From: Spirochaetales bacterium
GTDB taxonomy: Bacteria > Spirochaetota > Spirochaetia > UBA9216
DNA: 35,693 nucleotides
Direction of reading: 5' to 3'
NCBI GenBank assembly: GCA_016342585.1
Contig: JAEINK010000052.1
Span: 1-35,693, forward strand
Part shown: positions 8,198 to 16,151 of the stretch, in pieces
Numbering within the stretch: position 1 is the stretch's first letter
How the letters are laid out: each line of letters opens with the position of its first letter
The notes under the pieces: model-generated
Databases searched by the model: none
What the model was told of the DNA's origin: nothing
The model's input: only the letters and a program-made list of their open reading frames with translations
Translations under genes and position numbers: made by a program

Positions 8198-8683
8198 CTA
8201 TTCGGGGATTGTCCCTTCGATTTTCAGGCCGGGAAATCCCTGCTGCCTAAGGGCTTCATAGGCAAGGATGGCCGCAGCGTTTGAGAGGTTCAGTGAGCGT
8301 GATTCTTCAACCATGGGGATCCTTATGCATTTTTCGGGATATTTTTTCAAAAGTTCTTCAGGAAGGCCCTTTGTCTCTTTCCCGAAGAGGAGGAAGCAAT
8401 GGTCAGGATAATCCAGTTCCGTGTAATTATTTTTACCTTTGGTTGTCACAAGACGAAAGGTAGCTTCCCGGTTGGCCTCCAGGAAATGATCCAGACTCTC
8501 CCACTCATGGACATCCACAAGGTGCCAGTAATCAAGACCAGCTCTTTTTACCTGTTTGTCATCGATGCTGAAACCATAGGGTTTAACCAGGTGGAGCGGT
8601 ATATTGGTTGCCGCACAGGTTCGGGCAATGTTTCCCGTATTCTGGGGGATTTCCGGTTCGATCAGAACTATGTTGATGCTCAT
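8198..8683 (-). CDS. trmL: tRNA (cytidine(34)-2'-O)-methyltransferase
   Basis: Methylates the ribose of the wobble nucleotide in tRNA-Leu isoacceptors using S-adenosylmethionine. The 161-residue product is a minimal SPOUT (trefoil-knot) enzyme of the TrmL/YibK type. It begins VLIEPEIPQNTGNIARTCAA, and then has LVKPYGF, LDYWHLVDV, LLFGKETKGLP (SAM-binding knot) and IPMVEESRSLNLSNAAAI (C-terminal knot). The length equals YibK. A GGAGG site is 5 bases before the ATG. It precedes serS in the same direction, but serS has its own promoter in the gap between them. Confidence 0.95.
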   Translation of the reverse strand: MSINIVLIEPEIPQNTGNIARTCAATNIPLHLVKPYGFSIDDKQVKRAGLDYWHLVDVHEWESLDHFLEANREATFRLVTTKGKNNYTELDYPDHCFLLFGKETKGLPEELLKKYPEKCIRIPMVEESRSLNLSNAAAILAYEALRQQGFPGLKIEGTIPE

Positions 8684-8705
8684 TTTGCCTCCATAAGAAT
8701 GCTTT

Positions 8706-8735
8706 ATAATAATACAGGAGTGAGTAAAGTCTCAA
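8706..8735 (-). promoter_or_regulatory. Candidate trmL promoter
   Basis: On the minus strand TTGAGA (8735-8730) with TATTAT at 18 bases (8711-8706). Overlapping AT-rich alternatives exist at shorter spacing. It lies about 22 bases upstream of the trmL ATG, just before its GGAGG. Confidence 0.4.
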
Positions 8736-8763
8736 CCTCAATAGGGGTGTTCCCTCGTTCGGC

Positions 8764-8792
8764 TTGTACCATTCCACGAAAAAAGGTATGAT
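8764..8792 (+). promoter_or_regulatory. Promoter giving a leaderless GTG-start mRNA
   Basis: TTGTAC (8764-8769), a 17-base spacer, then TATGAT (8787-8792). Six bases later comes the GTG start codon at 8799. No Shine-Dalgarno sequence is possible if transcription begins at the GTG. Confidence 0.55.
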
Positions 8793-8798
8793 TTTCTG

Positions 8799-9272
8799 GT
8801 GATCGAGTCCCTTATCTCTCTTTTTCACGCATATCGACTCCCTTTAATAATAATCGGTGGAAGTTCGATTTTTCTGTTTATTGCAACCCCGATTATAATC
8901 CCCCTTGTCATCAGGTTTATGACTGAAGATTACTTCATAAGGGATGGGGGAAAAGCTGTTTCAAGAATAAAATTGATGAAAATCCTTTATATATTCTGGC
9001 ATATCATTAAGAATATTTTTGGACTGACTTTCGTCTTGGCAGGCATAATTCTCCTTTTTGTTCCGGGGCAGGGGATTTTAACCATTATGGCAGGGCTGAT
9101 TCTTCTGGACTTTCCCGGGAAACACCGGTTGATAGGTTGGCTTACCCGGGGAGAAAAGATTAGACAGGCTCTAAACTGGATGAGAATGAAGACACGCCAA
9201 TCTCTTTTTATTTTTCCTTCGAATGAGGAGGAAAAAACGGCCGGGGGTGATAAGTTTGAAAAGGATATTTAG
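8799..9272 (+). CDS. PGPGW-type small membrane protein
   Basis: A 157-residue inner-membrane protein with about three hydrophobic segments, near residues 14-37, 70-88 and 89-106. The last carries LFVPGQGILTIMAGLILLDFPG, which matches the signature of the PGPGW family of putative transmembrane proteins, whose function is not known. A basic amphipathic stretch and a charged tail follow. The start is a GTG, because the nearby ATG at 8788 runs into a stop after four codons. A -10 element ends 6 bases before it and no ribosome site is seen. It is followed after three bases by the next gene, so the two are probably co-transcribed. Confidence 0.8.
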   Translation: MIESLISLFHAYRLPLIIIGGSSIFLFIATPIIIPLVIRFMTEDYFIRDGGKAVSRIKLMKILYIFWHIIKNIFGLTFVLAGIILLFVPGQGILTIMAGLILLDFPGKHRLIGWLTRGEKIRQALNWMRMKTRQSLFIFPSNEEEKTAGGDKFEKDI

Positions 9273-9275
9273 ATT

Positions 9276-9725
9276 TTGAATATTGCAGAACCACGTGCTG
9301 ATTGCAAAGTGGTAGACGGCAAGGCTTACTATACCCTGGCCTGGTCTCCTTTAACCCGGGTGGATAAATATTCCATTCTGAAAAAAGTCCCTGCCATGTC
9401 GGGGATCTATGAGTTGTACTATTACGATGAACATAAAAATCTTTTCTGTTTTTTTATATGCCGCGTCTGGTATGGCGGGCTTCGCGGAGCAATTCGGGAA
9501 GCAACCGATCCTCTGATTGTAATGAATCCAAAACGAAAAGCTGTTCTCGAGGAGAGGGAGTGTTTCTTCAGATATACTGTTGTGACCTCATTTGCAGATA
9601 TACGGGATCTCATGAATCTTTTAGGGATGAAACGAGGGAATCCTGAAACAGCTCCCCCCGATTCAGACCGCTATGAAGAGCTGTTTTTTAAGGAAGAGTC
9701 CCCCGATAAAATCGTAAATTACTAA
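9276..9725 (+). CDS. Conserved-looking hypothetical protein
   Basis: I do not recognise this 149-residue soluble protein. Its centre has SGIYELYYYD followed by RVWYGGLRGAIREATDP. The first part faintly recalls the GIY strand of GIY-YIG folds, but there is no YIG partner or catalytic arginine/glutamate set that I can assign. The start is a TTG (MNIAEPR), preceded by AAAAGGA about 10 bases upstream. It lies three bases after the PGPGW gene and is probably expressed with it. The ending is followed at once by a hairpin shared with the convergent oxidoreductase gene. Confidence 0.7.
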   Translation: MNIAEPRADCKVVDGKAYYTLAWSPLTRVDKYSILKKVPAMSGIYELYYYDEHKNLFCFFICRVWYGGLRGAIREATDPLIVMNPKRKAVLEERECFFRYTVVTSFADIRDLMNLLGMKRGNPETAPPDSDRYEELFFKEESPDKIVNY

Positions 9726-9755
9726 AACAGTTAAGGATTGAAATCCTCAACTGTT
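9726..9755. terminator. Hairpin between convergent genes, possible bidirectional terminator
   Basis: AACAGTT (9726-9732) pairs with AACTGTT (9749-9755), enclosing AGGATT/AATCCT. T-runs on either side are short (TTTT on the minus strand), so termination strength is uncertain. The stop codon of the minus-strand gene (9747-9749) lies inside the right arm. Confidence 0.5.
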
Positions 9756-10751
9756 AAAGTGCGGGAGAACCCATCCATTTTCAGAAGCGGATTTAAATAT
9801 AGTATCCATTATTATCTGGTTTTCAATGGAAAATTTCTTTCTCACCTTAAAGAAATGATCATCCTTCGATTCCACCGCCTGAGCAAAGGTATCAAACTGA
9901 CACGCATAAACATCTGCGGGACCTGTTGATATAACCCTTTCACCGACTCCGTTTTTTATCAGAATCTCTGCCGGAACATCGGGAAAGATGTTAAAAGGGA
10001 TGGGGATTTCTATTATGCCTCCGGTACCAAGGATTTTCACCGATTGGCTTGACCAGGTCTGGGTTGATACGGTACACATGGCCTGGAAATCACCATAATC
10101 CAAAGTGAAAGAGCTTAATTTATCGGTTCCGAAATCAGGATCCGTCAGGACCGTGGACATTATTCGTTTAGGCAGGGTCGGTGTGATAAAATTCGTAGAG
10201 GCTATACCATAACATCCTATGTCCCTGATGGCCCCGCCGCCGAGCTCAAGTTTATTACGGATGTTCTCTGGATTTGTATTGTTATAGGTAAAAAATGTGT
10301 GTACTCCTCTTAATTTCCCAATTTCTCCAATGGCGATCAATTCTTTCACCTTCAGCCAGAGGGGGTGAAACTGAAACATGAATGCTTCCATGAGATAAAC
10401 CCCATTCTCTTCAGCTATCTGAAATGCTTTCCGTGTCTCTTCACTATTCAGTGTAAGGGGCTTTTCACAGAGGATATGTTTTCCTGCTTTGGCGGCTTTT
10501 TTTATCCATTCCAGATGGCAGTTATTGGGGAGGGGGATGTAAACAGCCTGTATCTCCTTGTCTTCCAGGAGTTCCTGATAGGAGCCGTATGCTTTGGGAT
10601 AACCGAATGTCATCGCTGCTGATTTTGCCCGGGAAATATGTCTTGATGCCAGGGCTGTGAATCTGTTTTTTTCATTTCTTGATAGGGGCGCTGCTATCCT
10701 CAATTTGAAATGGTTTGATAATCCCAAAACTCCCCATTTTAATTCTGTCAT
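9747..10751 (-). CDS. Gfo/Idh/MocA family NAD(P)-dependent oxidoreductase
   Basis: The 334-residue product has an N-terminal Rossmann fold (WGVLGLSNHFKLRIAAPL, with a changed glycine motif), the AVYIPLPNNCHLEWIKKAAKAG segment, and the family signature EKPLTLNSEET with the catalytic-site lysine. The C-terminal alpha/beta domain has HTFFTYNN and GGAIRDIGCYGI. Members oxidise or reduce sugars, inositols and related polyols. The substrate cannot be told from sequence. A GGAGG site precedes the ATG by 5 bases, and the gene starts 12 bases after the 655-residue protein, so they form an operon. Confidence 0.9.
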   Translation of the reverse strand: MTELKWGVLGLSNHFKLRIAAPLSRNEKNRFTALASRHISRAKSAAMTFGYPKAYGSYQELLEDKEIQAVYIPLPNNCHLEWIKKAAKAGKHILCEKPLTLNSEETRKAFQIAEENGVYLMEAFMFQFHPLWLKVKELIAIGEIGKLRGVHTFFTYNNTNPENIRNKLELGGGAIRDIGCYGIASTNFITPTLPKRIMSTVLTDPDFGTDKLSSFTLDYGDFQAMCTVSTQTWSSQSVKILGTGGIIEIPIPFNIFPDVPAEILIKNGVGERVISTGPADVYACQFDTFAQAVESKDDHFFKVRKKFSIENQIIMDTIFKSASENGWVLPHFNS

Positions 10752-10763
10752 AATATCCTCCAG

Positions 10764-12731
10764 TTATTCTTCACTCATTATATCATAAATCTGTTTTCTG
10801 TAGTAAACCGCCGTTTCCACCGCCTTTTCATCCAGCTCTATATCGGTATTTTTTAGGAAGTCGCATACTTCTGTGTAAAGATTTTCTGAGATGACTCCCC
10901 TGAAATGGGGGAGGTCTTCCGGGCAATACCGGAACAGGGTCACCAGATTCTCCAGTGGCATATTGGTTAAAAGCCTGTTAAGTTCCGGGATATGAGTTTC
11001 CGAATATTTAAGGTAGTTTTTATCCTGGATAGTTTCATCAAGGAGTTTTTGCATCTCTTCCCTGTACCATCTGAACTCTCCCTCTATTATAGCCACCAGG
11101 GATCCGGTGGGTGTCAGGTATTTCTGTTCGATTACTTCCTCACGAATTGCTCTCATTATCTTGAAATGTTCCATCATTCCAAAATTGTAATCATTACCTG
11201 TATGTTCGGAATTCTGCCACTGATCGAGCATGTTTTTCATCAGGAATGATCGGAATCTTGGCTCGTCAAAACCAATAAGGGTTTGAAGGGTGAAAACTGG
11301 TTCGCCCGCATCGTTATAACTCGACGGCATATTAAAGTAGAAAAGCTCACGGAGTTTCTCTCCCGTCCATCCCTGCCTGTAAAGGAGGTTTGAGATGATG
11401 AGCCTGGCCTCTTTGAGGGTGATGAGTTCCAGAAGTTCATTAACTTTAATGAAGTTCAGTTTTAATTCCCTGATTTTGGAATAGACGTCACCGTCTCCCG
11501 GAGAATCCTTGATCGGACGTTCATATAACTCCATCCTTCCCGATGCGTGAAGTTCCGAGCTTAAAGAAAAAAGCATTCTCAACCGGTTTAATAAATTATC
11601 TTCAAGAAATTTAAAAGCCCAGGGGGGAAGGATTGAGTTGAGTATAAGTTTTATAAGCGAGGTTGATATGACCACCCATCCATGGATGGAATATTGGGAG
11701 GAGAGGAGGTTGAACCCCATCATCACACTCCCGGTATGATAGACCGGGCGGGGAGGCTTATCGAATTCTCCGGCAATTTTGGTTACCTGTATTCCGCAAT
11801 CTTTGAGATTCTTAAGATTTTTACGGATAATTAGCTTGAACATCTGCCGAAAGATATTTTTCCTGTTCAGGGCATCTTCACGATTGAGTTTGTCAAAATA
11901 GTAGTAAAAGGGATACACGGTTCCGCCAATCTCCATTCTCACCCGGAACCAGAGTCCCTGACTTTCGGCAAAGAACTCTTCGTCTTTTGATGCGGTAAGG
12001 GTATCGAAACGGGAGAGAACCGGTTCCGGTTTTCCGGATATTTGTCTGGGAAGGAAGAATCTGCCTGCCATGAACTCCTCCGGTCGACTGATCCCCAGGG
12101 ACAGAGTTTCACCCTCTTCATCCAGCGTCAAATCCTTACCGAAAAGAAAATATTCAACTCCCTCTACCAGGCCGGGCTCCCCGGGGTAGTTTTTTAAAAT
12201 ATTATCCCAAATTCCAGCCTCGAGGAGCAGAATAAAATTCTGTTCTCCTTTATTAATCCGGTAAACCCTTGCCCCTTCGGCCTGACGGAAGATGCTTATC
12301 CTGTTCTCTTTTTGAAACTTCATAGGAAGCCGGAAGTGAAAATTAAGAAAATATTCGCCAGTTTGTGAATTTTTTTCCAGAAAGAGAAGTTTTCCCAGGG
12401 CCGGAGGTGGCGAATCCTCTTCCGCCGATTCTGCTGTTTCGACAGCTTGCGGATCCTGACTGATCAACACTCCGCCAGTTGTTCCCCGGGAGTCTATATA
12501 GGACCATGAAGAACCTTCATTGAATTCGGAAAGATGGGTGGGCACATCTGCTTCCCTGACCTTCCGTATCTGCCAGCCGGAACCCTTCGCGAAGGGGGGG
12601 GCTTCCTGCTCCTTCTGGCAGAACTTGCTTTCGTTAAAAATCCTCAGGAGAAGGAATTCCGGTGTTAAAGGTTCATCCTTTCCTTTTTTTTCGTTGCCGA
12701 GTTTTCCAATCAGTTTCTTGATAAATCCCAT
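10764..12731 (-). CDS. Large cytoplasmic protein of unknown function, weak FliG-like C-terminus
   Basis: About 655 residues, no signal peptide. I do not recognise the family. The N-terminal third is low in motifs and contains an acidic stretch (AVETAESAEEDSPPPA). The middle has a hydrophobic helical segment (HGWVVISTSLIKLILNSILP) that could be buried or membrane-peripheral. The last 70 residues (LENLVTLFRYCPEDLPHFRG, then LDEKAVETAVYYRKQIYDIM) recall the repeated helices of the flagellar rotor protein FliG, but this is a visual impression only. I chose the ATG at 12731 (MGFIKKLIGK) over an in-frame TTG at 12749, because a TATAAT ends 6 bases before the ATG and the TTG would lie upstream of the transcript. 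Confidence 0.7.
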   Translation of the reverse strand: MGFIKKLIGKLGNEKKGKDEPLTPEFLLLRIFNESKFCQKEQEAPPFAKGSGWQIRKVREADVPTHLSEFNEGSSWSYIDSRGTTGGVLISQDPQAVETAESAEEDSPPPALGKLLFLEKNSQTGEYFLNFHFRLPMKFQKENRISIFRQAEGARVYRINKGEQNFILLLEAGIWDNILKNYPGEPGLVEGVEYFLFGKDLTLDEEGETLSLGISRPEEFMAGRFFLPRQISGKPEPVLSRFDTLTASKDEEFFAESQGLWFRVRMEIGGTVYPFYYYFDKLNREDALNRKNIFRQMFKLIIRKNLKNLKDCGIQVTKIAGEFDKPPRPVYHTGSVMMGFNLLSSQYSIHGWVVISTSLIKLILNSILPPWAFKFLEDNLLNRLRMLFSLSSELHASGRMELYERPIKDSPGDGDVYSKIRELKLNFIKVNELLELITLKEARLIISNLLYRQGWTGEKLRELFYFNMPSSYNDAGEPVFTLQTLIGFDEPRFRSFLMKNMLDQWQNSEHTGNDYNFGMMEHFKIMRAIREEVIEQKYLTPTGSLVAIIEGEFRWYREEMQKLLDETIQDKNYLKYSETHIPELNRLLTNMPLENLVTLFRYCPEDLPHFRGVISENLYTEVCDFLKNTDIELDEKAVETAVYYRKQIYDIMSEE

Positions 12732-12737
12732 GAAGCA

Positions 12738-12743
12738 ATTATA
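12738..12743 (-). promoter_or_regulatory. -10 element for the 655-residue gene
   Basis: A perfect TATAAT on the minus strand ends 6 bases before the ATG at 12731. No convincing -35 hexamer is seen at 16-18 bases, which lowers confidence. There is no Shine-Dalgarno site, consistent with a leaderless mRNA. The rest of the 12732-12878 gap has GC-rich stems without a U-run. Confidence 0.4.
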
Positions 12744-12878
12744 TATCAAAAAAAGGCCTTTTCCGACTACAAAATTTATCGGAAAAAGCCATTTATTCGA
12801 GCCGGGCTTACTACCCGCCGGAAAGGATATCGCCCCCGTCTGCGGCGGGGAGAGCCTTTTTGAACAGAAGGATATGTC

Positions 12879-15317
12879 CTAAAATCTTACTCCCAGGAAC
12901 CATCTGGGGAGATAACTAACATCGATACCCCAGTCATTGAATGTCTGAACCTTTTCGATCTCCTTCATTGGGAATGTGGCGCCATCCATATAATCGGGGA
13001 ACCAGGCATCGATTGTCATTCCGCCAAGAATAGAGAGAAAAGGGGAGATCCTGAACCCGGCAAGAATTCTAAGGGTTGGAGATGTAAAATGATTTTCTTT
13101 TATCCAGTATTCGGAATTGAAGAATTCAGAAGGTTTGAAAAAGTGTTTGGCAGCGAGATCCCCTTCTATGAAAAGGGCATTTATATCAATATGTGCCCCG
13201 GCACCCACGGCGGCTGCAACCTCATCTCCCGGATTATCAAGGTCTGTTCCACCATAGAAAATGGTGTATACATTTTGGGTTCCCAACTGGAATCCCGCAT
13301 AGGCATTATTGACCGAATCTGACCAGCTAGAAATTTTATGAATACCATCTCTGGTTATGTTTATAAGGCCGATAGGAACGCCCTTTGTATAGGAATCACT
13401 GATATTGATAAGTCCGATCTGTGTTCCTCTTACATCTTTTGCCTTATTTACAACACCTGTCTGAACTCCCTGTAAATCTCCTGACTGGTTATAGACTCCA
13501 GCCATCTGAAAGCCTTTAAGATTACCACTGACTGTATTTATAATGCCACTCACTTGACCACCATTAAAGGTTTCTCCTGAATGGAAACTGCCTACACCGG
13601 CTATCTGTGACCCCCCCATATTCCCTTTTGAAGTGTTAAAAACACCGCCAATCTGCATTCCGTCATAAATTCCAACCGAAGTATTGAATACACCGGCGAG
13701 CTGAAATCCATCTATTGTCCCGCCTGTATGGCTGTTAAACACACCCCCGATCTGGAACCCGTCAAGATTGCCCCCCGAATGTTCATTGAAAACACCCCCG
13801 ATTTGAAGGCCTTCCAAAAATCCCTCGGTTTGACTGTTAAAAACACCGCCAATCTGAAGTCCGTTCATTGCTCCTTCGGCTGCATTAAATACGCCGGAGA
13901 CCTGAATTCCATCAGTAGTCCCTTCGTTAGTATTAAAGATTCCTGCCACTTGAGCACCGTTTACACCGTTCTCTACAGAACCAAAGAGGTAGGAAAGCTG
14001 GATCCCATCAAGGTATCCAGACAGGGATGTTATCATCCCCATCTGGATTCCTTCAACCGAATGTACAGAGTCTATAAAACCTGCAGCAAAACCCTCCACC
14101 AGAAAATCTTCGCTGTCATCCGAAATGAAGGACAACTCCATGGGGATCCGCTTAAGCTTTTCAAGATCAGTGACAATTCCATCAAGTTCATTCTGGATAT
14201 CACTGATCTCCCGATTGTAGACCTCGCTAACCTCGGGCTGATTGTTTCCGCGAATGGTTGTCCATTCCCGCTCTTGAGTTCGAAATTGATTGGATGAGAG
14301 TTTCTGAGTTTGATTGAATCCTATGGTAACCGCCGTATTGGAAAGGGCCGATTCATTTTCCAGGGTGATTGTATAGTATCCCGGGGGCAGGGCGATGGTT
14401 ACAGATTCACCAGTTCCTTTATTAATCTCCGCCAGGAGTTTATCCGAACTATCCCTGATAAAGAGCCTTCCTTCTATTTCTTCGGAAATGGACATTCCCG
14501 CACTGGCTGTTCTAAGGTCGGTCAGGACAAGATCTCCTGAACCGGATAGCTTCATATCGTAGGAAGGGTGCTGTGCGCCGGCGAGAGTCTGTTCAGTTCT
14601 GGCCAGGGTCTGTTCTGAAGCATAGGAGTAAGCTTCGTTTAAAGATACCTGACTGTTCCCCGTATGATCCGCCGCACCCATCAGGCCGGTAAGGAGGAAA
14701 TGGGTAAAGAATGAACCTTCAATTTCATCTGATTCCTGGGCGGCTTCATTCTCCGAGCTTGAGGTCAGGAAGGCATATCCGCTGGTATCTACCGATTCAT
14801 CCATCAGAAAGGGCCGTTGTCGCTGCCCTCCTTTCAGCCGGGTAAAAGAACCTGAAGAGCAGGAGTCGAGGATAGCAATATGTACATCTGCTTCAACTTC
14901 GTTTATCTGGTCTTTCAGTTTCATATAGGGATAACTTCCCCCCTTAAGGAGGAGTCCGTACTCATCCGAATGACCGGAATAGTAGAGGATGAACTCAATC
15001 CGTTTGGCATCATCCTTGGTGGTTTTAACCCATTCGGAGATCTCATCAAGGCTTCGGCTTAATTCATCTTCGGCAGGATTTAAGAGTATGCGGCAGTCCG
15101 AAGAGTTCACTCCTCCGATGTTTTTCATTACGGAAGCCATGGAAAGGGCATCTGATTCAGCATACCTTAAATAAACCCGCTCTGCTCCTCCATCGTTGGC
15201 TCCGATGAAGAGGGCATACCTTTTCAGGTTTGTTCCCTCCCCGGCGAAAAGGGGTGTCATTATTATAAGGATTAAAAATAGTATAAACAGTTGTACTTTG
15301 TAGTCGGGTTTATTCAT
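12879..15317 (-). CDS. Secreted caspase-family (C14) protease with C-terminal IGGVFN surface repeats
   Basis: 812 residues. Residues 9-25 form a signal sequence (FILFLILIIMTPLFA), so the protein is exported. Residues 32-265 are a caspase/metacaspase-like p20 domain: YALFIGAN at the first strand, the catalytic histidine H116 in YYSGHSDEYG and the catalytic cysteine C153 in ILDSCSSGSF. Residues 275-345 look like a beta-sandwich, and 360-392 are helical. From about 422 to 652 there are about 13 repeats of 14-17 residues around GxQIGGVFN, like the surface repeat proteins of Leptospira. The last 140 residues look like amphipathic strands and end in phenylalanine, as many outer-membrane barrels do. 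It overlaps the anti-sigma-like gene by 8 bases and is the last gene of the sigma operon. The protease substrate is unknown. Confidence 0.85.
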   Translation of the reverse strand: MNKPDYKVQLFILFLILIIMTPLFAGEGTNLKRYALFIGANDGGAERVYLRYAESDALSMASVMKNIGGVNSSDCRILLNPAEDELSRSLDEISEWVKTTKDDAKRIEFILYYSGHSDEYGLLLKGGSYPYMKLKDQINEVEADVHIAILDSCSSGSFTRLKGGQRQRPFLMDESVDTSGYAFLTSSSENEAAQESDEIEGSFFTHFLLTGLMGAADHTGNSQVSLNEAYSYASEQTLARTEQTLAGAQHPSYDMKLSGSGDLVLTDLRTASAGMSISEEIEGRLFIRDSSDKLLAEINKGTGESVTIALPPGYYTITLENESALSNTAVTIGFNQTQKLSSNQFRTQEREWTTIRGNNQPEVSEVYNREISDIQNELDGIVTDLEKLKRIPMELSFISDDSEDFLVEGFAAGFIDSVHSVEGIQMGMITSLSGYLDGIQLSYLFGSVENGVNGAQVAGIFNTNEGTTDGIQVSGVFNAAEGAMNGLQIGGVFNSQTEGFLEGLQIGGVFNEHSGGNLDGFQIGGVFNSHTGGTIDGFQLAGVFNTSVGIYDGMQIGGVFNTSKGNMGGSQIAGVGSFHSGETFNGGQVSGIINTVSGNLKGFQMAGVYNQSGDLQGVQTGVVNKAKDVRGTQIGLINISDSYTKGVPIGLINITRDGIHKISSWSDSVNNAYAGFQLGTQNVYTIFYGGTDLDNPGDEVAAAVGAGAHIDINALFIEGDLAAKHFFKPSEFFNSEYWIKENHFTSPTLRILAGFRISPFLSILGGMTIDAWFPDYMDGATFPMKEIEKVQTFNDWGIDVSYLPRWFLGVRF
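13362..14054 (-). repeat. Tandem IGGVFN-type repeat domain within the caspase-like gene
   Basis: About 13 units, mostly 16-17 residues (48-51 bases) in the middle and 14-15 at the end, run with the pattern G-x-Q-[IV]-x-G-[VI]-[FYI]-N. Examples are GLQIGGVFNSQTEGFLE, GFQIGGVFNSHTGGTID and GMQIGGVFNTSKGNMG. The regular spacing suggests a beta-solenoid. Units diverge at the ends (GTQIGLINIS, GVPIGLINIT). The underlying bases are similar but not identical, so the array is old rather than a recent slippage product. Confidence 0.85.
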
Positions 15318-16149
15318 TTGAACCCTCCTTAATTAACAATATTGATTTGGTATCACAGACATCGGGAACCGGGAGAATGCCATCTCTGGCCATAGAATAT
15401 GAGTCTGCCAGTCTGGCAGCCGATTCCAGGACCATACTGACAGAAAAGTATGAGTCGGAAGTTACAAAGAAAAACCTTTCAAACCCGGGCGCATCATCAA
15501 GCTGATAGGAAAAATCCAGAGGAACTTCACCTGAACCGCTTAATTCGGGGGAAGCCCCTGTGAAATCGGGGTAGTGTAGGGTTACAAATCCATTTCCATC
15601 TATGGAGAAGATCGCTCCGTATTTCTTTCCCCCTGAAATATAGCTTAGCTGTAGAAGGTCAAAACTCTTCACTCTCTCTTCGTTGGGCAGGAGTTCTACA
15701 TCGCCTCCGTTTTTACGGTATATATTCAGACTGGAATCCAGGCCTTTTATTCTGATTCCCTGCTCCTCCATGCTGGAAGGTAGGGGGGAATTTCCCCTGT
15801 TCATTGTTAAAGGAAGAATTATAGTTACTGCCAGGGCCGCTGCTGCTAAAAGGGGGATGATTTTTCTGATTTTCACCTTTGTGGGTTTTACATGATCTCT
15901 GAAATCATGAATCAGCCCCTCTTTCTGTGTCTCCTGTTTTTCATTCTCTATCTCTTCTTCAAGTTTTTTTTGAAGAATACCGGCCATCATCCCGGCTGGA
16001 TATTTTTTTAGGATATCCTCATCCGAGGCCCTTAACTTTTTAAGTTTTTCATGGGTTTCCGGATTGTTCATGATTTCTGATTCTTTTTCAGGGGAGAGTT
16101 CTCCCAGTAACTGCTGTTCCATGTAGAGATCGGGTATCCTGTTTTCCAT
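15310..16149 (-). CDS. Membrane-anchored anti-sigma factor-like protein
   Basis: 279 residues. The N-terminal 90 residues are charged and helical (LYMEQQLLGELSPEKESEI), like the sigma-binding region of anti-sigma factors, though the zinc HxxxCxxC motif is absent. A single membrane segment spans about 98-115. The periplasmic part (from 120) is a beta-rich domain with GGKKYGAIFSIDGNGFVTLHYP, like the DUF4384-type domains often found beside bacterial caspases. It starts two bases after the sigma gene stops and overlaps the caspase-like gene. The anti-sigma role is inferred from position, topology and partner, not from a diagnostic motif. Confidence 0.75.
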   Translation of the reverse strand: MENRIPDLYMEQQLLGELSPEKESEIMNNPETHEKLKKLRASDEDILKKYPAGMMAGILQKKLEEEIENEKQETQKEGLIHDFRDHVKPTKVKIRKIIPLLAAAALAVTIILPLTMNRGNSPLPSSMEEQGIRIKGLDSSLNIYRKNGGDVELLPNEERVKSFDLLQLSYISGGKKYGAIFSIDGNGFVTLHYPDFTGASPELSGSGEVPLDFSYQLDDAPGFERFFFVTSDSYFSVSMVLESAARLADSYSMARDGILPVPDVCDTKSILLIKEGSNE

Positions 16150-16151
16150 TT

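Noticed and set aside
9276..9725. The unknown 149-residue protein considered as a GIY-YIG nuclease
   Set aside because: Only the GIY-like strand can be seen; the YIG strand and the conserved catalytic arginine and glutamate cannot be placed.
12781..12865. GC-rich stems after the caspase-like gene, considered as a terminator
   Set aside because: The best stem is about five pairs (CCCCG with CGGGG) and no U-run follows on the minus strand.
13728..14297. A 189-codon plus-strand frame inside the caspase-like gene
   Set aside because: It is antisense to the IGGVFN repeat and linker region, has no ribosome site, and its apparent repeats mirror those of the real gene.
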